A program made the translations under genes and the position numbers. From Novosphingobium sp. (GTDB taxonomy: Bacteria; Pseudomonadota; Alphaproteobacteria; Sphingomonadales; Sphingomonadaceae), in assembly GCF_027531025.1 (NCBI RefSeq), contig NZ_JAPZQX010000002.1, positions 1 through 64,000 of the forward strand: DNA of 64,000 nt. Reading direction: 5' to 3'. Below, in pieces: positions 53,948 to 63,184 of this stretch. The stretch's first letter is position 1. Each line of letters begins with the position of its first letter. The notes below the pieces were generated by a model that worked only from the letters and a program-made list of their open reading frames with translations, was not told where the DNA came from and did not search any database.

Positions 53948-54714
53948 TGTGCAGCCTCCAGCGCCAGGGCGCGCAGGGTTTGAATTTCGGGTTCAGCAGC
54001 CACTTCGCCGATCACGATCACCGCCGGGCTCTTCACCTTGTGGCGGGAAACGAGGTCCGGCAGGCCCGCCAGCGGCGCGCGCAGCACGCGCATCTGCGGG
54101 CGGGTGGCATTTTCGACCACGGCGACAGGCATGTCGGGGGCGAGGCCATCGGCGATCAGCTTGTCGGCAATCGCCTCGGCCGTGGCGAGGCCCATGTAGA
54201 TCACCAGGGTGCGGCCCTGACCTGTCAGGCCCGACCAGTTCTGCTCGCTGAGGCCCTTGCACTGGCCAGCGACGAAGCTGACGATCGAGGCCGAGCGACG
54301 TTGGGTCAGCGGCATTTGCGCTGCGGCAGCGGCGCCGATCGCCGCGCTGATCCCGGGGACCACCTCAACCGGAACGCCGGCTGCATGGCAGGCTTCCGCC
54401 TCTTCCCCGCCGCGCCCGAAGATGAACGGATCGCCGCCTTTCAGGCGAACCACTTCCTTGCCGGCGAGGGCTTCGCGCACCAGGAGAGCGTTGATCTCGT
54501 CCTGCGGCATGGTGTGGCGCGAGCGGCGCTTGGCGACCGAGACCAGCACGGCATCCGGCCTGGCCAGCGCCAGGATCGCCGGATCGACCAGGCCATCGTG
54601 AACGATCAGCCGCGCGCGCATGATCAGGCGCGCGGCACGCAAGGTCAGCAGGTCGGGATCGCCGGGGCCGGCGCCGACCAGCCAGACTTTTCCTGAGGTG
54701 ATAGCATTGCTCAT
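53944..54714 (-). CDS. cobA: Uroporphyrinogen-III C-methyltransferase
   Basis: SUMT methylates uroporphyrinogen III twice with SAM to give precorrin-2, here for siroheme. VWLVGAGPGDPDLLTLRAAR (10-29), RLKGGDPFIFGRGGEEAE (about 90-107) and VPGISAAIGAAAAAQMPLTQ are the SAM and substrate motifs. It is a single-domain SUMT (256 residues) rather than a CysG fusion; the oxidase/chelatase is not in the window. Confidence 0.94.
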   Translation of the reverse strand: MSNAITSGKVWLVGAGPGDPDLLTLRAARLIMRARLIVHDGLVDPAILALARPDAVLVSVAKRRSRHTMPQDEINALLVREALAGKEVVRLKGGDPFIFGRGGEEAEACHAAGVPVEVVPGISAAIGAAAAAQMPLTQRRSASIVSFVAGQCKGLSEQNWSGLTGQGRTLVIYMGLATAEAIADKLIADGLAPDMPVAVVENATRPQMRVLRAPLAGLPDLVSRHKVKSPAVIVIGEVAAEPEIQTLRALALEAAQ

Positions 54715-54804
54715 GCTGGCTAAGTGCGCGGTCGGGCCGCCTGTCGCCAGCCAGAATGCCTTTGCGGGGGATTAGGTCAGCTATTCGCTCCGATCACGGA
54801 GCAC

Positions 54805-56034
54805 TCAGGCCGCGCGCCAGGCGGCGAGGCCGCGTTCGAGGTCGGCCCGCAAGTCAGCCGGATCTTCCAGCCCGATCGACAGGCGCACACCGAACCGGTC
54901 GCCTGCCGCCATGCCTGGCAGCGGCCAGGGCGTTGCGCTGCGCACCGAGGCCGGATCGACCGGGCTGACCAGGCTTTCGAAGCCGCCCCACGAATAGCCG
55001 ATCCCGAACAGGCCGAGCGCATCGATGAAGGCATCGCGCGCCGTGCCATCCTTGCCCGTGAAGACCAGGCTGAACAGGCCGCAGCCGCCGGTGAAGTCGC
55101 GTTGCCACAACTCGTGCCCCGGCGATCCGGGCAGCATCGGGCAAAGCACATGGGCCACTTCCGCCCGGTCCGCCAGCCACTGGGCCAGGGCCAGCGCAGT
55201 CGCCGTTTCGCGCTCCAGCCGCACGCCCATCGTCCGAAGACCGCGCAGCGCCAGGGCGGCATCGTCAGGCGAGACCACCTGGCCCAGCGCCTGCGCCGTC
55301 TTGCGCAGCTTCTGATAGAGCCGTTCGCCCGCCGCCGCGCTGCCCATCATCAGATCGGAATGGCCGCCCACGTGCTTGGTCAGGCTCATCACGGCAATGT
55401 CGGCACCGCGTTCCAGCGCCGGGAAGGCCAGCGGCCCGGCCCAGGTGTTGTCGAGCACCACGGCAATGCCGCGTTCGCGCGCCAGGGCAGCGAGGGCAGG
55501 CACGTCCTGCACTTCCAGCGTCAGGCTGCCGGGGCTTTCCAGCAGCACGGCCTTGCAGCGTTCGCAGGCCGCGGCGGCAAAGGCGGCAGGGTCCTGCGGA
55601 TCGAACCAGCGCGTTTCGATCCCCATGTCGCGCAGCAGGCCGCGCGCCATGTTGCGGGTCGGCTCATAAGCATTGTCGGACATCAGCAGGACATCGCCCG
55701 GCCGCAGCACGGCCAACAGCGCCCCCGCAATCGCCGCCACGCCGGATGGATAGAGCACCGTGCCCGCCGCGCCGGGCTCCAGCGCGGTCAGCGCGTCAGC
55801 CAGCGCCCATTGGGTCGGCGCGCCGCGGCGGCCGTAATAGAAATGACCGTCGGCATTGGGTTTGCCGGCATGCAGCGCGGCCGCATCGGGATAGAGGTGG
55901 GTCGAGGCGCGCCATACGGGCGGATTGACCACCGCCCCCGGCTCGCCCGGCGTCCCGGTCCATTCCGCACGCCGCCCCGCGCCAACCAGGCGGGTGGCGG
56001 GGCGCAGGTCGTCAGGCTGGTCCTTGCTGCTCAG
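54805..56034 (-). CDS. Cystathionine beta-lyase-like PLP enzyme (Cys/Met metabolism)
   Basis: PLP fold type I, MetC/CBL branch: Lys220 in SLTKHVGGHSD binds PLP, YYGRRGAPT near 67-75 is the phosphate-cradling Tyr-Gly-Arg, PSGVAAIAGALLA follows, and VLDNTWAG carries the PLP Asp. The start is uncommon: the family N-terminus (SSKDQPDDLRPATRLV) begins right at CTG 56034, which overlaps the sseA stop as CTGA, and no ATG, GTG or TTG lies in the next 20 codons; ATG 56079 is possible but lies 46 bases inside sseA. Cleavage of cystathionine to homocysteine is the likely reaction. Confidence 0.86.
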   Translation of the reverse strand: MSSKDQPDDLRPATRLVGAGRRAEWTGTPGEPGAVVNPPVWRASTHLYPDAAALHAGKPNADGHFYYGRRGAPTQWALADALTALEPGAAGTVLYPSGVAAIAGALLAVLRPGDVLLMSDNAYEPTRNMARGLLRDMGIETRWFDPQDPAAFAAAACERCKAVLLESPGSLTLEVQDVPALAALARERGIAVVLDNTWAGPLAFPALERGADIAVMSLTKHVGGHSDLMMGSAAAGERLYQKLRKTAQALGQVVSPDDAALALRGLRTMGVRLERETATALALAQWLADRAEVAHVLCPMLPGSPGHELWQRDFTGGCGLFSLVFTGKDGTARDAFIDALGLFGIGYSWGGFESLVSPVDPASVRSATPWPLPGMAAGDRFGVRLSIGLEDPADLRADLERGLAAWRAA

Positions 56035-56876
56035 GCTGCGGCCCCCAGTTCCTTGGGCGTCGCCGGATCGGCGCCCCATTCGGTCCAGCTGCCATCATAG
56101 AGCTTGGCATCTTCCTTGCCGAGCAGGTGCATGCCGAACAGCAGCACGCAGGCGGTCACGCCGCTGCCGCAGCTGGTCACCACTGGCTTGTCGAGATCGA
56201 TCCCGGCACCGGCAAAGGCGGCGGCGAGGCCGGCCTTGTCCTTGAAGGTGCCATCGGCGTTGAACAGTTCGGAATAGGGCAGGTTGCGCGCGCCCGGGAT
56301 GTGCCCCGCAGCGATGTTCGGGCGCGGATCGGCTTCCTCGCCGGTGAACCGAGCCGCCCCGCGCGCATCGAGCACCTGTTCGGCCCCGCTGCTGACATTG
56401 GCCAGCATCTGCTCCTTCGTGCGGACCTTGCCTTCATCCTGCCAGGCGGTGAAGTGGCGGTGGCGCAGCGTTTCGCGGCCTTCGGCCAGCGGACGGCCCT
56501 CGGCCTTCCACTTGGCGATCCCGCCATCGAGGATCGCGACATCGTGCGCGCCGAACAGCTTGAGCATGAACCAGGCACGGGCCGCGGTCTTCACCGCGCT
56601 GTCATCGTAGATCACGATGCGGCTGCCATCGCCAAGGCCCAGCGACTGCATCCGGCTGGCGAACTTTTCGGGCGGTGGCAGGGTGTTGTCAACCGGCGAA
56701 GCGGTATCGACCAGATCGGCCAGGTCCATGAAGACCGCGCCGGGGATGTGGCCCGCCAGGTATTCCTCAAGCCCGTTGCGGCCGCTTGCGGGCATGTGCC
56801 AGCTGGCGTCGACGATCCTGAGATCGCTGGCACCCATTTCGTTGGCCAGCCACTCGGTGGTGACAAGACTGTCCAT
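56031..56876 (-). CDS. sseA: 3-mercaptopyruvate sulfurtransferase
   Basis: Tandem rhodanese fold that moves sulfur from 3-mercaptopyruvate to acceptors. Active-site loop CGSGVTA with Cys236 (the CG[SA]GVTA form of MST rather than thiosulfate rhodanese). N-terminal half: LRIVDASWHMP and YLAGHIPGAVFMDLADLVD; second half: LDARGAARFTGEE, AAGHIPGARNLPY. ATG 56876 with GGAGG about eleven bases upstream, 281 residues. Confidence 0.93.
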   Translation of the reverse strand: MDSLVTTEWLANEMGASDLRIVDASWHMPASGRNGLEEYLAGHIPGAVFMDLADLVDTASPVDNTLPPPEKFASRMQSLGLGDGSRIVIYDDSAVKTAARAWFMLKLFGAHDVAILDGGIAKWKAEGRPLAEGRETLRHRHFTAWQDEGKVRTKEQMLANVSSGAEQVLDARGAARFTGEEADPRPNIAAGHIPGARNLPYSELFNADGTFKDKAGLAAAFAGAGIDLDKPVVTSCGSGVTACVLLFGMHLLGKEDAKLYDGSWTEWGADPATPKELGAAA

Positions 56877-57013
56877 ATTCCTCGCGTCCTCCTGGCTTGG
56901 GCCGGGCTCTTGCCCGTGCGGGTGCGCGCGCTCCTCTTCGCTGCACTTGCGAAGAGGCTTAACCCGGCGCGGGGCTGGCGTCGAGGGGGATTCGGACCCC
57001 CGCAAACCGGACC

Positions 57014-58225
57014 TTAGCCGACCGCGCGCTGGCCAAGGCGCGCGAAGGTGCGCGGGCCAAGGTCGAGCCGGAGCGGGCGGAGCGCGCCGCCCGGCTGGTC
57101 GGGCAGTTCGCCCACCACGAAGGTCTGGGCCAATACCGCCGAAGCGGCGTCGGCTTCGACCGCTTCCACGCGCAGCCGCACCAGCGGCACGAAGTAGGCC
57201 GCGTTACCGGCACGGATCGGGGTGATCATGGCCAGCGGCAGGCGGAACTCGCCCTTGAACTCGGCGCTTTCGCCGGGTGCCAGCTCGGTCAGGGCGTGGC
57301 GCTGTTCGAGCCGCTGTTCGGCGCTGGCGATCTGCTGTTCGACCGGGCGCGAGGCATGGGCGCCGACCATATCGGCCTCAAAGGTCAGCGCGCCGAGCGG
57401 TTCCGGGCCAGTGTTGGTCACCTTCAGGCTGTAAGCCAGCGTCGCGGCCACCAACGAAGCGTCGAGGCGGCGGGCCACCAGTTCAAGCTGCAAGCCGCTG
57501 TTGTTACCAACCGGCGCTGTTGGCGCTGGGGTTGGTGCCGGGGTTGGTGCAGCGACCGGGGCCGGTTCCGGTTCGGAGGCGGTTTCCGGCTGCTGCTTTG
57601 AAACGACCGGCGGCTCGAACGCGATTTGCGGTGCGGCATCGTCGCGGCGGCGGCGCCAGAACAACAGGCCGCCCAGTGCGGCCAGCAGGCCGAGCACCCC
57701 GGCTGCCCAGGGCCACCAGGCGGGCAGGGCGGAGGGTTCCTTGGCGGGCGGAGTCGCCGCGGCGGATGGGGCACTCGGCAGCGCGGTTGGGAAGGGATCG
57801 GCGGCGGGGGGCGCAGAAGCTGCCGCGCCGGGCAGGGCAAGGCTATCGAGTGGACCTGGCGCGGTGCTGGCCGGGGCTTGGGGCGCAGCGCTGGCCGTTG
57901 CCTGCGTCGTCCTGGTCGCCGAGCGCGGCGTGGCGGTCGTTGCCGCGCGCGGTGTGGCGCTCGATGCGGCGCTTGTCGCAGGAGCAGCGCTTGTGGGCGT
58001 GGCGGCGGGGCCGGGTGTCGGCGCAGCCGTCGTGGTCGGGCGCGGGCGGGCGGCGCTGGTGGTCGGATCGTTGGGATCGAAGGGACCGGCCGGGCGGGCC
58101 GTTGGGGTCGACTGGCCGGGGGGCAGGCTGAAGGTGCTCTGCGCCGCCAGCGGCATGGCGGGCAGGCCCAGCGCCAGCGCGGCCAAGGCCATTGCCAGAG
58201 ATGCCCTTGCCTGTCGCCCGTTCAC
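57014..58225 (-). CDS. Membrane-anchored protein with Pro/Thr/Ala-rich stalk, unknown
   Basis: GTG 58225 (AAGGGG six bases before) starts a signal peptide ending PLAAQ near residue 29. Residues 30-190 are very rich in Ala, Thr and Pro (TSAARPRPTTTAAPTPGP and similar), like a periplasmic stalk. A transmembrane segment follows at about 197-218 (WWPWAAGVLGLLAALGGLLF) with a stop-transfer RRRRDD. The C-terminal 150 residues, on the cytoplasmic side by the positive-inside rule, form a beta-rich domain (LAYSLKVTNTGPEPLGAL; FKGEFRLPLAMITPIRAGNA). No family is recognised. It is divergent from queF. Confidence 0.7.
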   Translation of the reverse strand: MNGRQARASLAMALAALALGLPAMPLAAQSTFSLPPGQSTPTARPAGPFDPNDPTTSAARPRPTTTAAPTPGPAATPTSAAPATSAASSATPRAATTATPRSATRTTQATASAAPQAPASTAPGPLDSLALPGAAASAPPAADPFPTALPSAPSAAATPPAKEPSALPAWWPWAAGVLGLLAALGGLLFWRRRRDDAAPQIAFEPPVVSKQQPETASEPEPAPVAAPTPAPTPAPTAPVGNNSGLQLELVARRLDASLVAATLAYSLKVTNTGPEPLGALTFEADMVGAHASRPVEQQIASAEQRLEQRHALTELAPGESAEFKGEFRLPLAMITPIRAGNAAYFVPLVRLRVEAVEADAASAVLAQTFVVGELPDQPGGALRPLRLDLGPRTFARLGQRAVG

Positions 58226-58367
58226 GTCTTGCCCCTTCAACTGTCTGCGCCGGCGCCCCCGGCGCGCGGCAAGCCCCCTAGCGATAAAGGCACTGAATGG
58301 GGAGTGAACTTTCCCCCGCCAAGAGGCCGGGTTGTGCATCGCGCGCGTTCGGGGCATTGGCTGTGTC

Positions 58368-58826
58368 ATGTCGGACACACTCAAACCCCTTCACCTGGGC
58401 CAGACCAGCGCGCTTCCCGCCTCTCCCGAAGCGGCCGTGCTGGACTATGTGCCCAACCCGCGCCCCGGGGCGCTGTTCATGGTGCGCTTCGCCGCGCCGG
58501 AATTCACCTCGCTCTGCCCGGTGACCGGCCAGCCCGATTTCGCGCACCTGGTGATCGACTATGCTCCCGGGGAAACCATCGTCGAGTCGAAGAGCCTCAA
58601 GCTGTTCCTCGGCGCGTTCCGCAATCATGCCGGGTTTCACGAGGACGTGACCGTCGGCATCGGCCAGCGCCTGTTGGCCGAAATGCAGCCGCGCTGGCTG
58701 CGGATCGGCGGCTACTGGTATCCGCGCGGTGGCATCCCGATCGACGTGTTCTGGCAATCCGGGCCGGTGCCCGAAGGGTTGTGGGTGCCCGACCAGGGCG
58801 TGGCCGGCTATCGCGGGCGCGGCTAA
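58368..58826 (+). CDS. queF: NADPH-dependent 7-cyano-7-deazaguanine reductase
   Basis: QueF reduces preQ0 to preQ1 on the path to queuosine in tRNA. The 152-residue unimodular form has the thioimide Cys50 ([13 protein letters not shown], with Asp57) and the NADPH/substrate motif [13 protein letters not shown] with Glu73. ATG 58368; upstream frame residues are unlike the family. No other que gene lies here and I see no preQ1 riboswitch in the 142-base leader. Confidence 0.95.
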   Translation: MSDTLKPLHLGQTSALPASPEAAVLDYVPNPRPGALFMVRFAAPEFTSLCPVTGQPDFAHLVIDYAPGETIVESKSLKLFLGAFRNHAGFHEDVTVGIGQRLLAEMQPRWLRIGGYWYPRGGIPIDVFWQSGPVPEGLWVPDQGVAGYRGRG

Positions 58827-58943
58827 TCGGTCACACCTGCAACCGAATCGACAGGCGATCGGTGCGACGGTGGTTTTCCTGACGGGCGGTTTGGACTAAC
58901 GGCGCGCTCGTCCATACCCCTCCCAACAAGGACCATCCAATCC

Positions 58944-61187
58944 ATGCGCACCAAGCTGCTGCTGAGCCTTTCGGCCATTGCCGTCGTTGCCACTTCGGCC
59001 CCCGCCTTCGCTCAGGAATCGAGCGACGAAGCCCGCCTCGGCGAAATCATCGTGACCGCCCAGCGGCGCGAGGAAAACCTGCAGGACGTGCCCGTTTCGG
59101 TCGCCACCCTGGGTGGTGAAACCCTGGCCGCCGTCAGCGGCGCAGGTGCCGACATCCGCGCCCTGTCGGGCCGTGTGCCCAGCCTGAACATCGAAAGCTC
59201 GTTCGGCCGCACCTTCCCGCGCTTTTACATCCGCGGCCTGGGCAACACCGACTTCGATCTCAACGCCTCGCAGCCGGTCAGCCTGGTCTATGACGATGTC
59301 GTGCTGGAAAACCCGATCCTGAAGGGCTTCCCGGTGTTCGACCTTGATCGCGTCGAAGTGCTGCGCGGGCCGCAGGGCACCCTGTTCGGTCGCAATACCC
59401 CGGCCGGGATCGTCAAGTTCGATACCGCCAAGCCGACCTCGAAGAACAACTACCTGCGCGCCAGCTGGGGCAGCTTCCAGACGGTCAACGTCGAAGGCGG
59501 CGTTGGCGGTGAACTGGCCGATGGCATTTCGGCCCGCCTGTCGGTGCTTTATCAGCGGCGCGACGATTGGGTCGATAACCTCGACGTTGCCGGTGAGAAC
59601 AACCTCGAAGGGTTCGACGATATCGCCGCCCGCCTGCAGATCCAGGCTGACCTGAGCGATGCCTTCACCGTTCGTCTCGTGGGCCAGATCCGCGATTTCG
59701 ACGGTACCGCCCGCCTGTTCCGCGCCAATGCCTTTGCCAAGGGCAGCAACAAGCTGATCGGCCTGGGTGGCCCGACCACCGAGTTCAAGCGCAACCAGAC
59801 CCGCGCCGATGGCCTTAACTTCCAGAGCCTGCGCAATTACAACGCCGGCATGACCGCCGAATATGACGCCGGTCCGCTGACCATCACCTCGGTCACCAGC
59901 TACTGGAACGGCAACCTCTACAGCCGGGGCGATATCGATGGCGGCTTCGGCAATGTCTTTGCCCCCACCATGGGCCCGGGCGTGATCCCCTTCTCGGCCC
60001 AGTCGCAGGACAATGTGCCCAGCCTGGACCAGTTCACCCAGGAACTGCGCTTTGCCAGCAACAACACCGGTGGCCTGGGCTATCAGTTCGGCCTGTTCTA
60101 CCTGAACGAAAAGCTGGACATCACCAGCTTCGACTTCGGCGGCCCGACCGATACCACCCCGGCTGCCGTCGCCACCCAGCGCCAGGACAGCACCGCCTGG
60201 GGCCTGTTCGGCTCGCTCACTTACGAGTTCGAGAATGGCCTCAAGCTGCAGGGCGGCATGCGCTACAACGATGACAAGCGCACCATGGTTGCGGCCCGTC
60301 CGACCGACACCCGCCCCGGCTTCCTGGGCTTCGGTGGTCCGGTGCCGACCGTCACCACCCGCGTCGCCGATGACGTGCTGACCTGGGATCTCGCCGCCTC
60401 GATGCCGGTGAGCGAGGACGTCAACCTGTTCGCCCGCGTGGCCAAGGGTTATCGCGCCCCGTCGATCCAGGCCCGCCTGCTGTTTGGCCGCACCCCCTCG
60501 GTGGCGCAGAGCGAAACCACGATGAGCTATGAGGCCGGGCTCAAGTCGACCCTGGCCGATGGCAAGGTGCGCTTCAACCTGACCGGGTTCTACTTCGACA
60601 CCAAGAACCTGCAGCTGACTGCCGTGGGTGGGGCCTCGAACTTCACCACGCTGCTCAATGCCGCGAAGGTCGATGGTTATGGCTTCGAAGCCGAATTCGA
60701 AGCCAAGCCGGTCGAGGGCCTGACCCTGACCGCCGGCCTGTCGTACAACCACAACGAGATCAAGGATGCGGGCGCCTTCGTCGCTGGCTGTGGCGCGCCG
60801 TGCACCGTGCTTGATCCGGTCCGTGTCGGCAGCCCGGGGATCTTCTCGATCAACGGCAACCAGCTGCCGCAGAGCCCGCGCTGGATTGCCAACTGGACGG
60901 CCGGTTACGCCGCTCCGATGGGCGATGGCGAAGCCTACATCTTCACCGACTGGGCATACCGCTCGAAGGTGCAGTTCTTCCTGTATGAGTCGCTCGAATT
61001 CAGCGACGACAACATGCTCGAAGGCGGCCTGCGCGTGGGCTACCGCACCGACAAGTTCGATGTCGCCGCCTTCGCCCGCAACATCACCAACGATGTTTCG
61101 GCCGTCTCGGGGATCGACTTCAACAACCTGACCGCGATGGTCAACGAACCGCGCGTCTTCGGCGTGGAAGCCTCGATCAAGTTCTGA
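58944..61187 (+). CDS. TonB-dependent outer-membrane receptor
   Basis: Signal peptide MRTKLLLSLSAIAVVATSAP with cleavage at about AFA-QE (24). The plug follows at once: IIVTAQRREENLQDVPVSV, then FGRTFPRFYIRGLGNTDFDL and EVLRGPQGTLFGRNTPAGIV. The beta barrel ends in the aromatic/Phe terminus (VEASIKF). Length 747 is typical for the sphingomonad sterol/aromatic/siderophore-like branch. The substrate cannot be assigned; no Fur box was seen in the 117-base leader. AAGGA precedes the ATG; a strong terminator follows. Confidence 0.94.
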   Translation: MRTKLLLSLSAIAVVATSAPAFAQESSDEARLGEIIVTAQRREENLQDVPVSVATLGGETLAAVSGAGADIRALSGRVPSLNIESSFGRTFPRFYIRGLGNTDFDLNASQPVSLVYDDVVLENPILKGFPVFDLDRVEVLRGPQGTLFGRNTPAGIVKFDTAKPTSKNNYLRASWGSFQTVNVEGGVGGELADGISARLSVLYQRRDDWVDNLDVAGENNLEGFDDIAARLQIQADLSDAFTVRLVGQIRDFDGTARLFRANAFAKGSNKLIGLGGPTTEFKRNQTRADGLNFQSLRNYNAGMTAEYDAGPLTITSVTSYWNGNLYSRGDIDGGFGNVFAPTMGPGVIPFSAQSQDNVPSLDQFTQELRFASNNTGGLGYQFGLFYLNEKLDITSFDFGGPTDTTPAAVATQRQDSTAWGLFGSLTYEFENGLKLQGGMRYNDDKRTMVAARPTDTRPGFLGFGGPVPTVTTRVADDVLTWDLAASMPVSEDVNLFARVAKGYRAPSIQARLLFGRTPSVAQSETTMSYEAGLKSTLADGKVRFNLTGFYFDTKNLQLTAVGGASNFTTLLNAAKVDGYGFEAEFEAKPVEGLTLTAGLSYNHNEIKDAGAFVAGCGAPCTVLDPVRVGSPGIFSINGNQLPQSPRWIANWTAGYAAPMGDGEAYIFTDWAYRSKVQFFLYESLEFSDDNMLEGGLRVGYRTDKFDVAAFARNITNDVSAVSGIDFNNLTAMVNEPRVFGVEASIKF

Positions 61188-61209
61188 TCGCGGGCTAGCG
61201 TCTGAAACG

Positions 61210-61244
61210 AAAGGCCCCGCCGGAGCGATCCGGCGGGGCTTTCT
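61210..61244. terminator. Terminator between the TonB receptor and kynU
   Basis: AAAGGCCCCGCCGGA (61210-61224) pairs with TCCGGCGGGGCTTT (61229-61242), with one bulge, followed by CT. It is five bases before the convergent kynU stop and can serve both strands. Confidence 0.9.
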
Positions 61245-61248
61245 CGTG

Positions 61249-62352
61249 TCAGGGCTTCAGGATCGCCAGCAGGGCGTCCACATCGGCTTCATCCTGGTAC
61301 AGGGCAAAGCCGATCCGCAGCACATCGTCGCGCAGGTCGGTGACCACGCCCTTGCTGTCGAGCATGGCGTAAAGTGCCGGGGCGGCTTCGCCTTTGAAGG
61401 CCAGGAAGCGCGCGCGCGGGTCTGAGATCAGGGCGAGGCCCGGCAGCGGCTCGGCAGCGCGGAAGCGGGCCTTGAGCCGGTCACAATGCGCGCTGATCGC
61501 GGCGGTGATCAGGCCCTCGCTGGCCAGCATCTGCTGGACCGCGTTGAAGCGATAGAGCGCGGAAGGATCGAAGGTACTGCCGAGGAACCGGCGGCCATCC
61601 GGCGCATAGCCGACGCCGCCCTGCTTCGCGGCCAGGTCATCGAAGGCGGCAAACCAGCCGGTAAACTCCGGGCGCGGGCCGAAGCCGGGGGGACAGTGCA
61701 GGAAGCACACGCCTTCGCCCGCCATCGCATATTTGTAGCCGCCGCACAGGTAGAACGCTCGGTCCGCAATGCCCGACAGGTCGGTCGGCGTGGCCATGAA
61801 GCCGTGATAGCCGTCGATCACCACCCACGGTCCATCGCGGCGGGAGAGGGCGGCAAGGCGCTCGAGCCCTTCCAGCACACGGCCTGAATTGAACTGCACC
61901 TGGCTGACGAAGATCAGGTCGAAGCCGCCCGCCTCGGCCCGCGCGACCACTTCATCCAGCGGCACGGTGGTCAGCTCGATCCGACCGGCTTCGGCCCAGC
62001 GCAGCGACTGGCGGCGGAAGGAATGGAATTCCCCATCGCTCGCCAGCACGCGCGGGCAGGCCATGGGCAAGGCGGAGACGATCCGCACCAGCAGTTCGTG
62101 GGTATTGGGGGCAAAGGCGATGGTGGCCGGATCGGGCAGGGCCAGTTCGGCGGCGATATGGCGCTGGGCGGCGGGGATCACTTCGCCGAACACCCGGTCC
62201 CACTTGTGATCGGCCAGCCGCGCGGCATCGTCCCAGGCTTCGGCATGGCCCGCCCAACTGGCATCGGGCCACAGGTGGTGGCTATGCGCGGCAAAATGCA
62301 GCCGATCCGGATTGGCGGCGAGGGCGCGGGAAAACAGGTGCTTGAAGCTCAT
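61249..62352 (-). CDS. kynU: Kynureninase-like PLP enzyme
   Basis: Class V aminotransferase fold of 367 residues. Lys207 in LCGGYKYAMAGEGV binds PLP, Asp180-Gly-Tyr-His183 lies on the PLP side, and FAPNTHELLVRIV contacts the phosphate. Kynureninase cleaves kynurenine to anthranilate and alanine. The direct ATGA coupling to tryptophan 2,3-dioxygenase makes this role likely, although the protein is shorter than E. coli-type or human kynureninases (about 420). No formamidase gene (kynB) is adjacent. Confidence 0.82.
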   Translation of the reverse strand: MSFKHLFSRALAANPDRLHFAAHSHHLWPDASWAGHAEAWDDAARLADHKWDRVFGEVIPAAQRHIAAELALPDPATIAFAPNTHELLVRIVSALPMACPRVLASDGEFHSFRRQSLRWAEAGRIELTTVPLDEVVARAEAGGFDLIFVSQVQFNSGRVLEGLERLAALSRRDGPWVVIDGYHGFMATPTDLSGIADRAFYLCGGYKYAMAGEGVCFLHCPPGFGPRPEFTGWFAAFDDLAAKQGGVGYAPDGRRFLGSTFDPSALYRFNAVQQMLASEGLITAAISAHCDRLKARFRAAEPLPGLALISDPRARFLAFKGEAAPALYAMLDSKGVVTDLRDDVLRIGFALYQDEADVDALLAILKP

Positions 62353-63143
62353 AGCGAGGTCCGCAGGCTCCACAGTTCCGGAAAGGCGCGCTTGCCCAGA
62401 GTCGAATGGAGATAGGCCGCCCCGGCCGTGCCGCCGGTGCCGCGCTTGCCGCCGATCACGCGTTCCACGGTCAGCACGTGCTTGTGCCGCCAGGTCGCCA
62501 TGGCATCGTCGAGGTCGACCAGTTTCTCGGCGAGCTGGTAGAGCTCCCAATAGCGGTCGGTGTGGCGATAGACTTCGAGGAAGGCCGCTTCGACCGCCGC
62601 ATTGGCCTCATAAGGCTGCGTGACATCGCGTTCCAGCACCTCGGCCGGGATGGCCAGGCCCGCCCGCGCCGCCGCGGCAATCGCATCGTCCCACAGGCTG
62701 GGCGCGGCGAGCGCCGCCGCCATCGCCGCGCGCGCCTCGGGCCGGTCCTCCTGATAGGCCAGGAACCGCGCGTCCTTCAGCCCCAGCATGTATTCCACGG
62801 TACGGAACTGGTCCGACTGGAACCCGCTCGACGGCCCCAGCACATCACGGAAGCGGGTGTAATCGCTCGGCGTCATGGTGGCGAGCACGTCCCAGCTCAG
62901 TGTCATCACCGCCTGGATCCGGCTGACCCGGGCCATCGCTTTATAGCCCGGGACCAGCGCATCGGTCTGAACCTGGCTCTTGGCCAGCCGCAGCTCGCGG
63001 ATCATCTGCTTGAGCCACAGTTCCTTGGTCTGGTGAATGACGATGAACAGCATCTCGTCATCACAATCCGACTGCGGATGCTGGCAGGCCAGCAGGTCAT
63101 CCAGCGCTAGGTAGCGGGCATAGGTCATGGTTTGGTCGGTCAT
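62349..63143 (-). CDS. kynA: Tryptophan 2,3-dioxygenase
   Basis: Heme enzyme that opens the indole ring of L-Trp to N-formylkynurenine. Seen: MLFIVIHQTKELWLKQM with His37, FQSDQFRTVEYMLGLK with substrate Arg114, TWRHKHVLTVERVIGGKRG with the heme His (220-222) and TGGTAG. 264 residues, the bacterial size. ATG 63143 (MTDQTMTYARYL). Its stop overlaps kynU (ATGA). Confidence 0.96.
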   Translation of the reverse strand: MTDQTMTYARYLALDDLLACQHPQSDCDDEMLFIVIHQTKELWLKQMIRELRLAKSQVQTDALVPGYKAMARVSRIQAVMTLSWDVLATMTPSDYTRFRDVLGPSSGFQSDQFRTVEYMLGLKDARFLAYQEDRPEARAAMAAALAAPSLWDDAIAAAARAGLAIPAEVLERDVTQPYEANAAVEAAFLEVYRHTDRYWELYQLAEKLVDLDDAMATWRHKHVLTVERVIGGKRGTGGTAGAAYLHSTLGKRAFPELWSLRTSL

Positions 63144-63184
63144 GATCCCAACCATTCCCCGATCCGGTTACAATTGCAACTGCC

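Noticed and set aside
54715..54804. Riboswitch or regulator site between cobA and the MetC-like gene
   Set aside because: Only a six-pair hairpin (GCTCCG/CGGAGC) near the MetC-like stop; no conserved SAM or cobalamin core.
56976..57010. tRNA T-arm-like hairpin (GGGGG-TCCGAAT-CCCCC on the minus strand) followed by TCGACGCCA
   Set aside because: No matching acceptor, D or anticodon arm upstream, no permuted tmRNA partner downstream, and the loop departs from TTCRANT. Kept only as a possible remnant.
58226..58367. preQ1 riboswitch before queF
   Set aside because: No preQ1 pseudoknot pattern or C-rich loop with A-rich tail seen in the leader.
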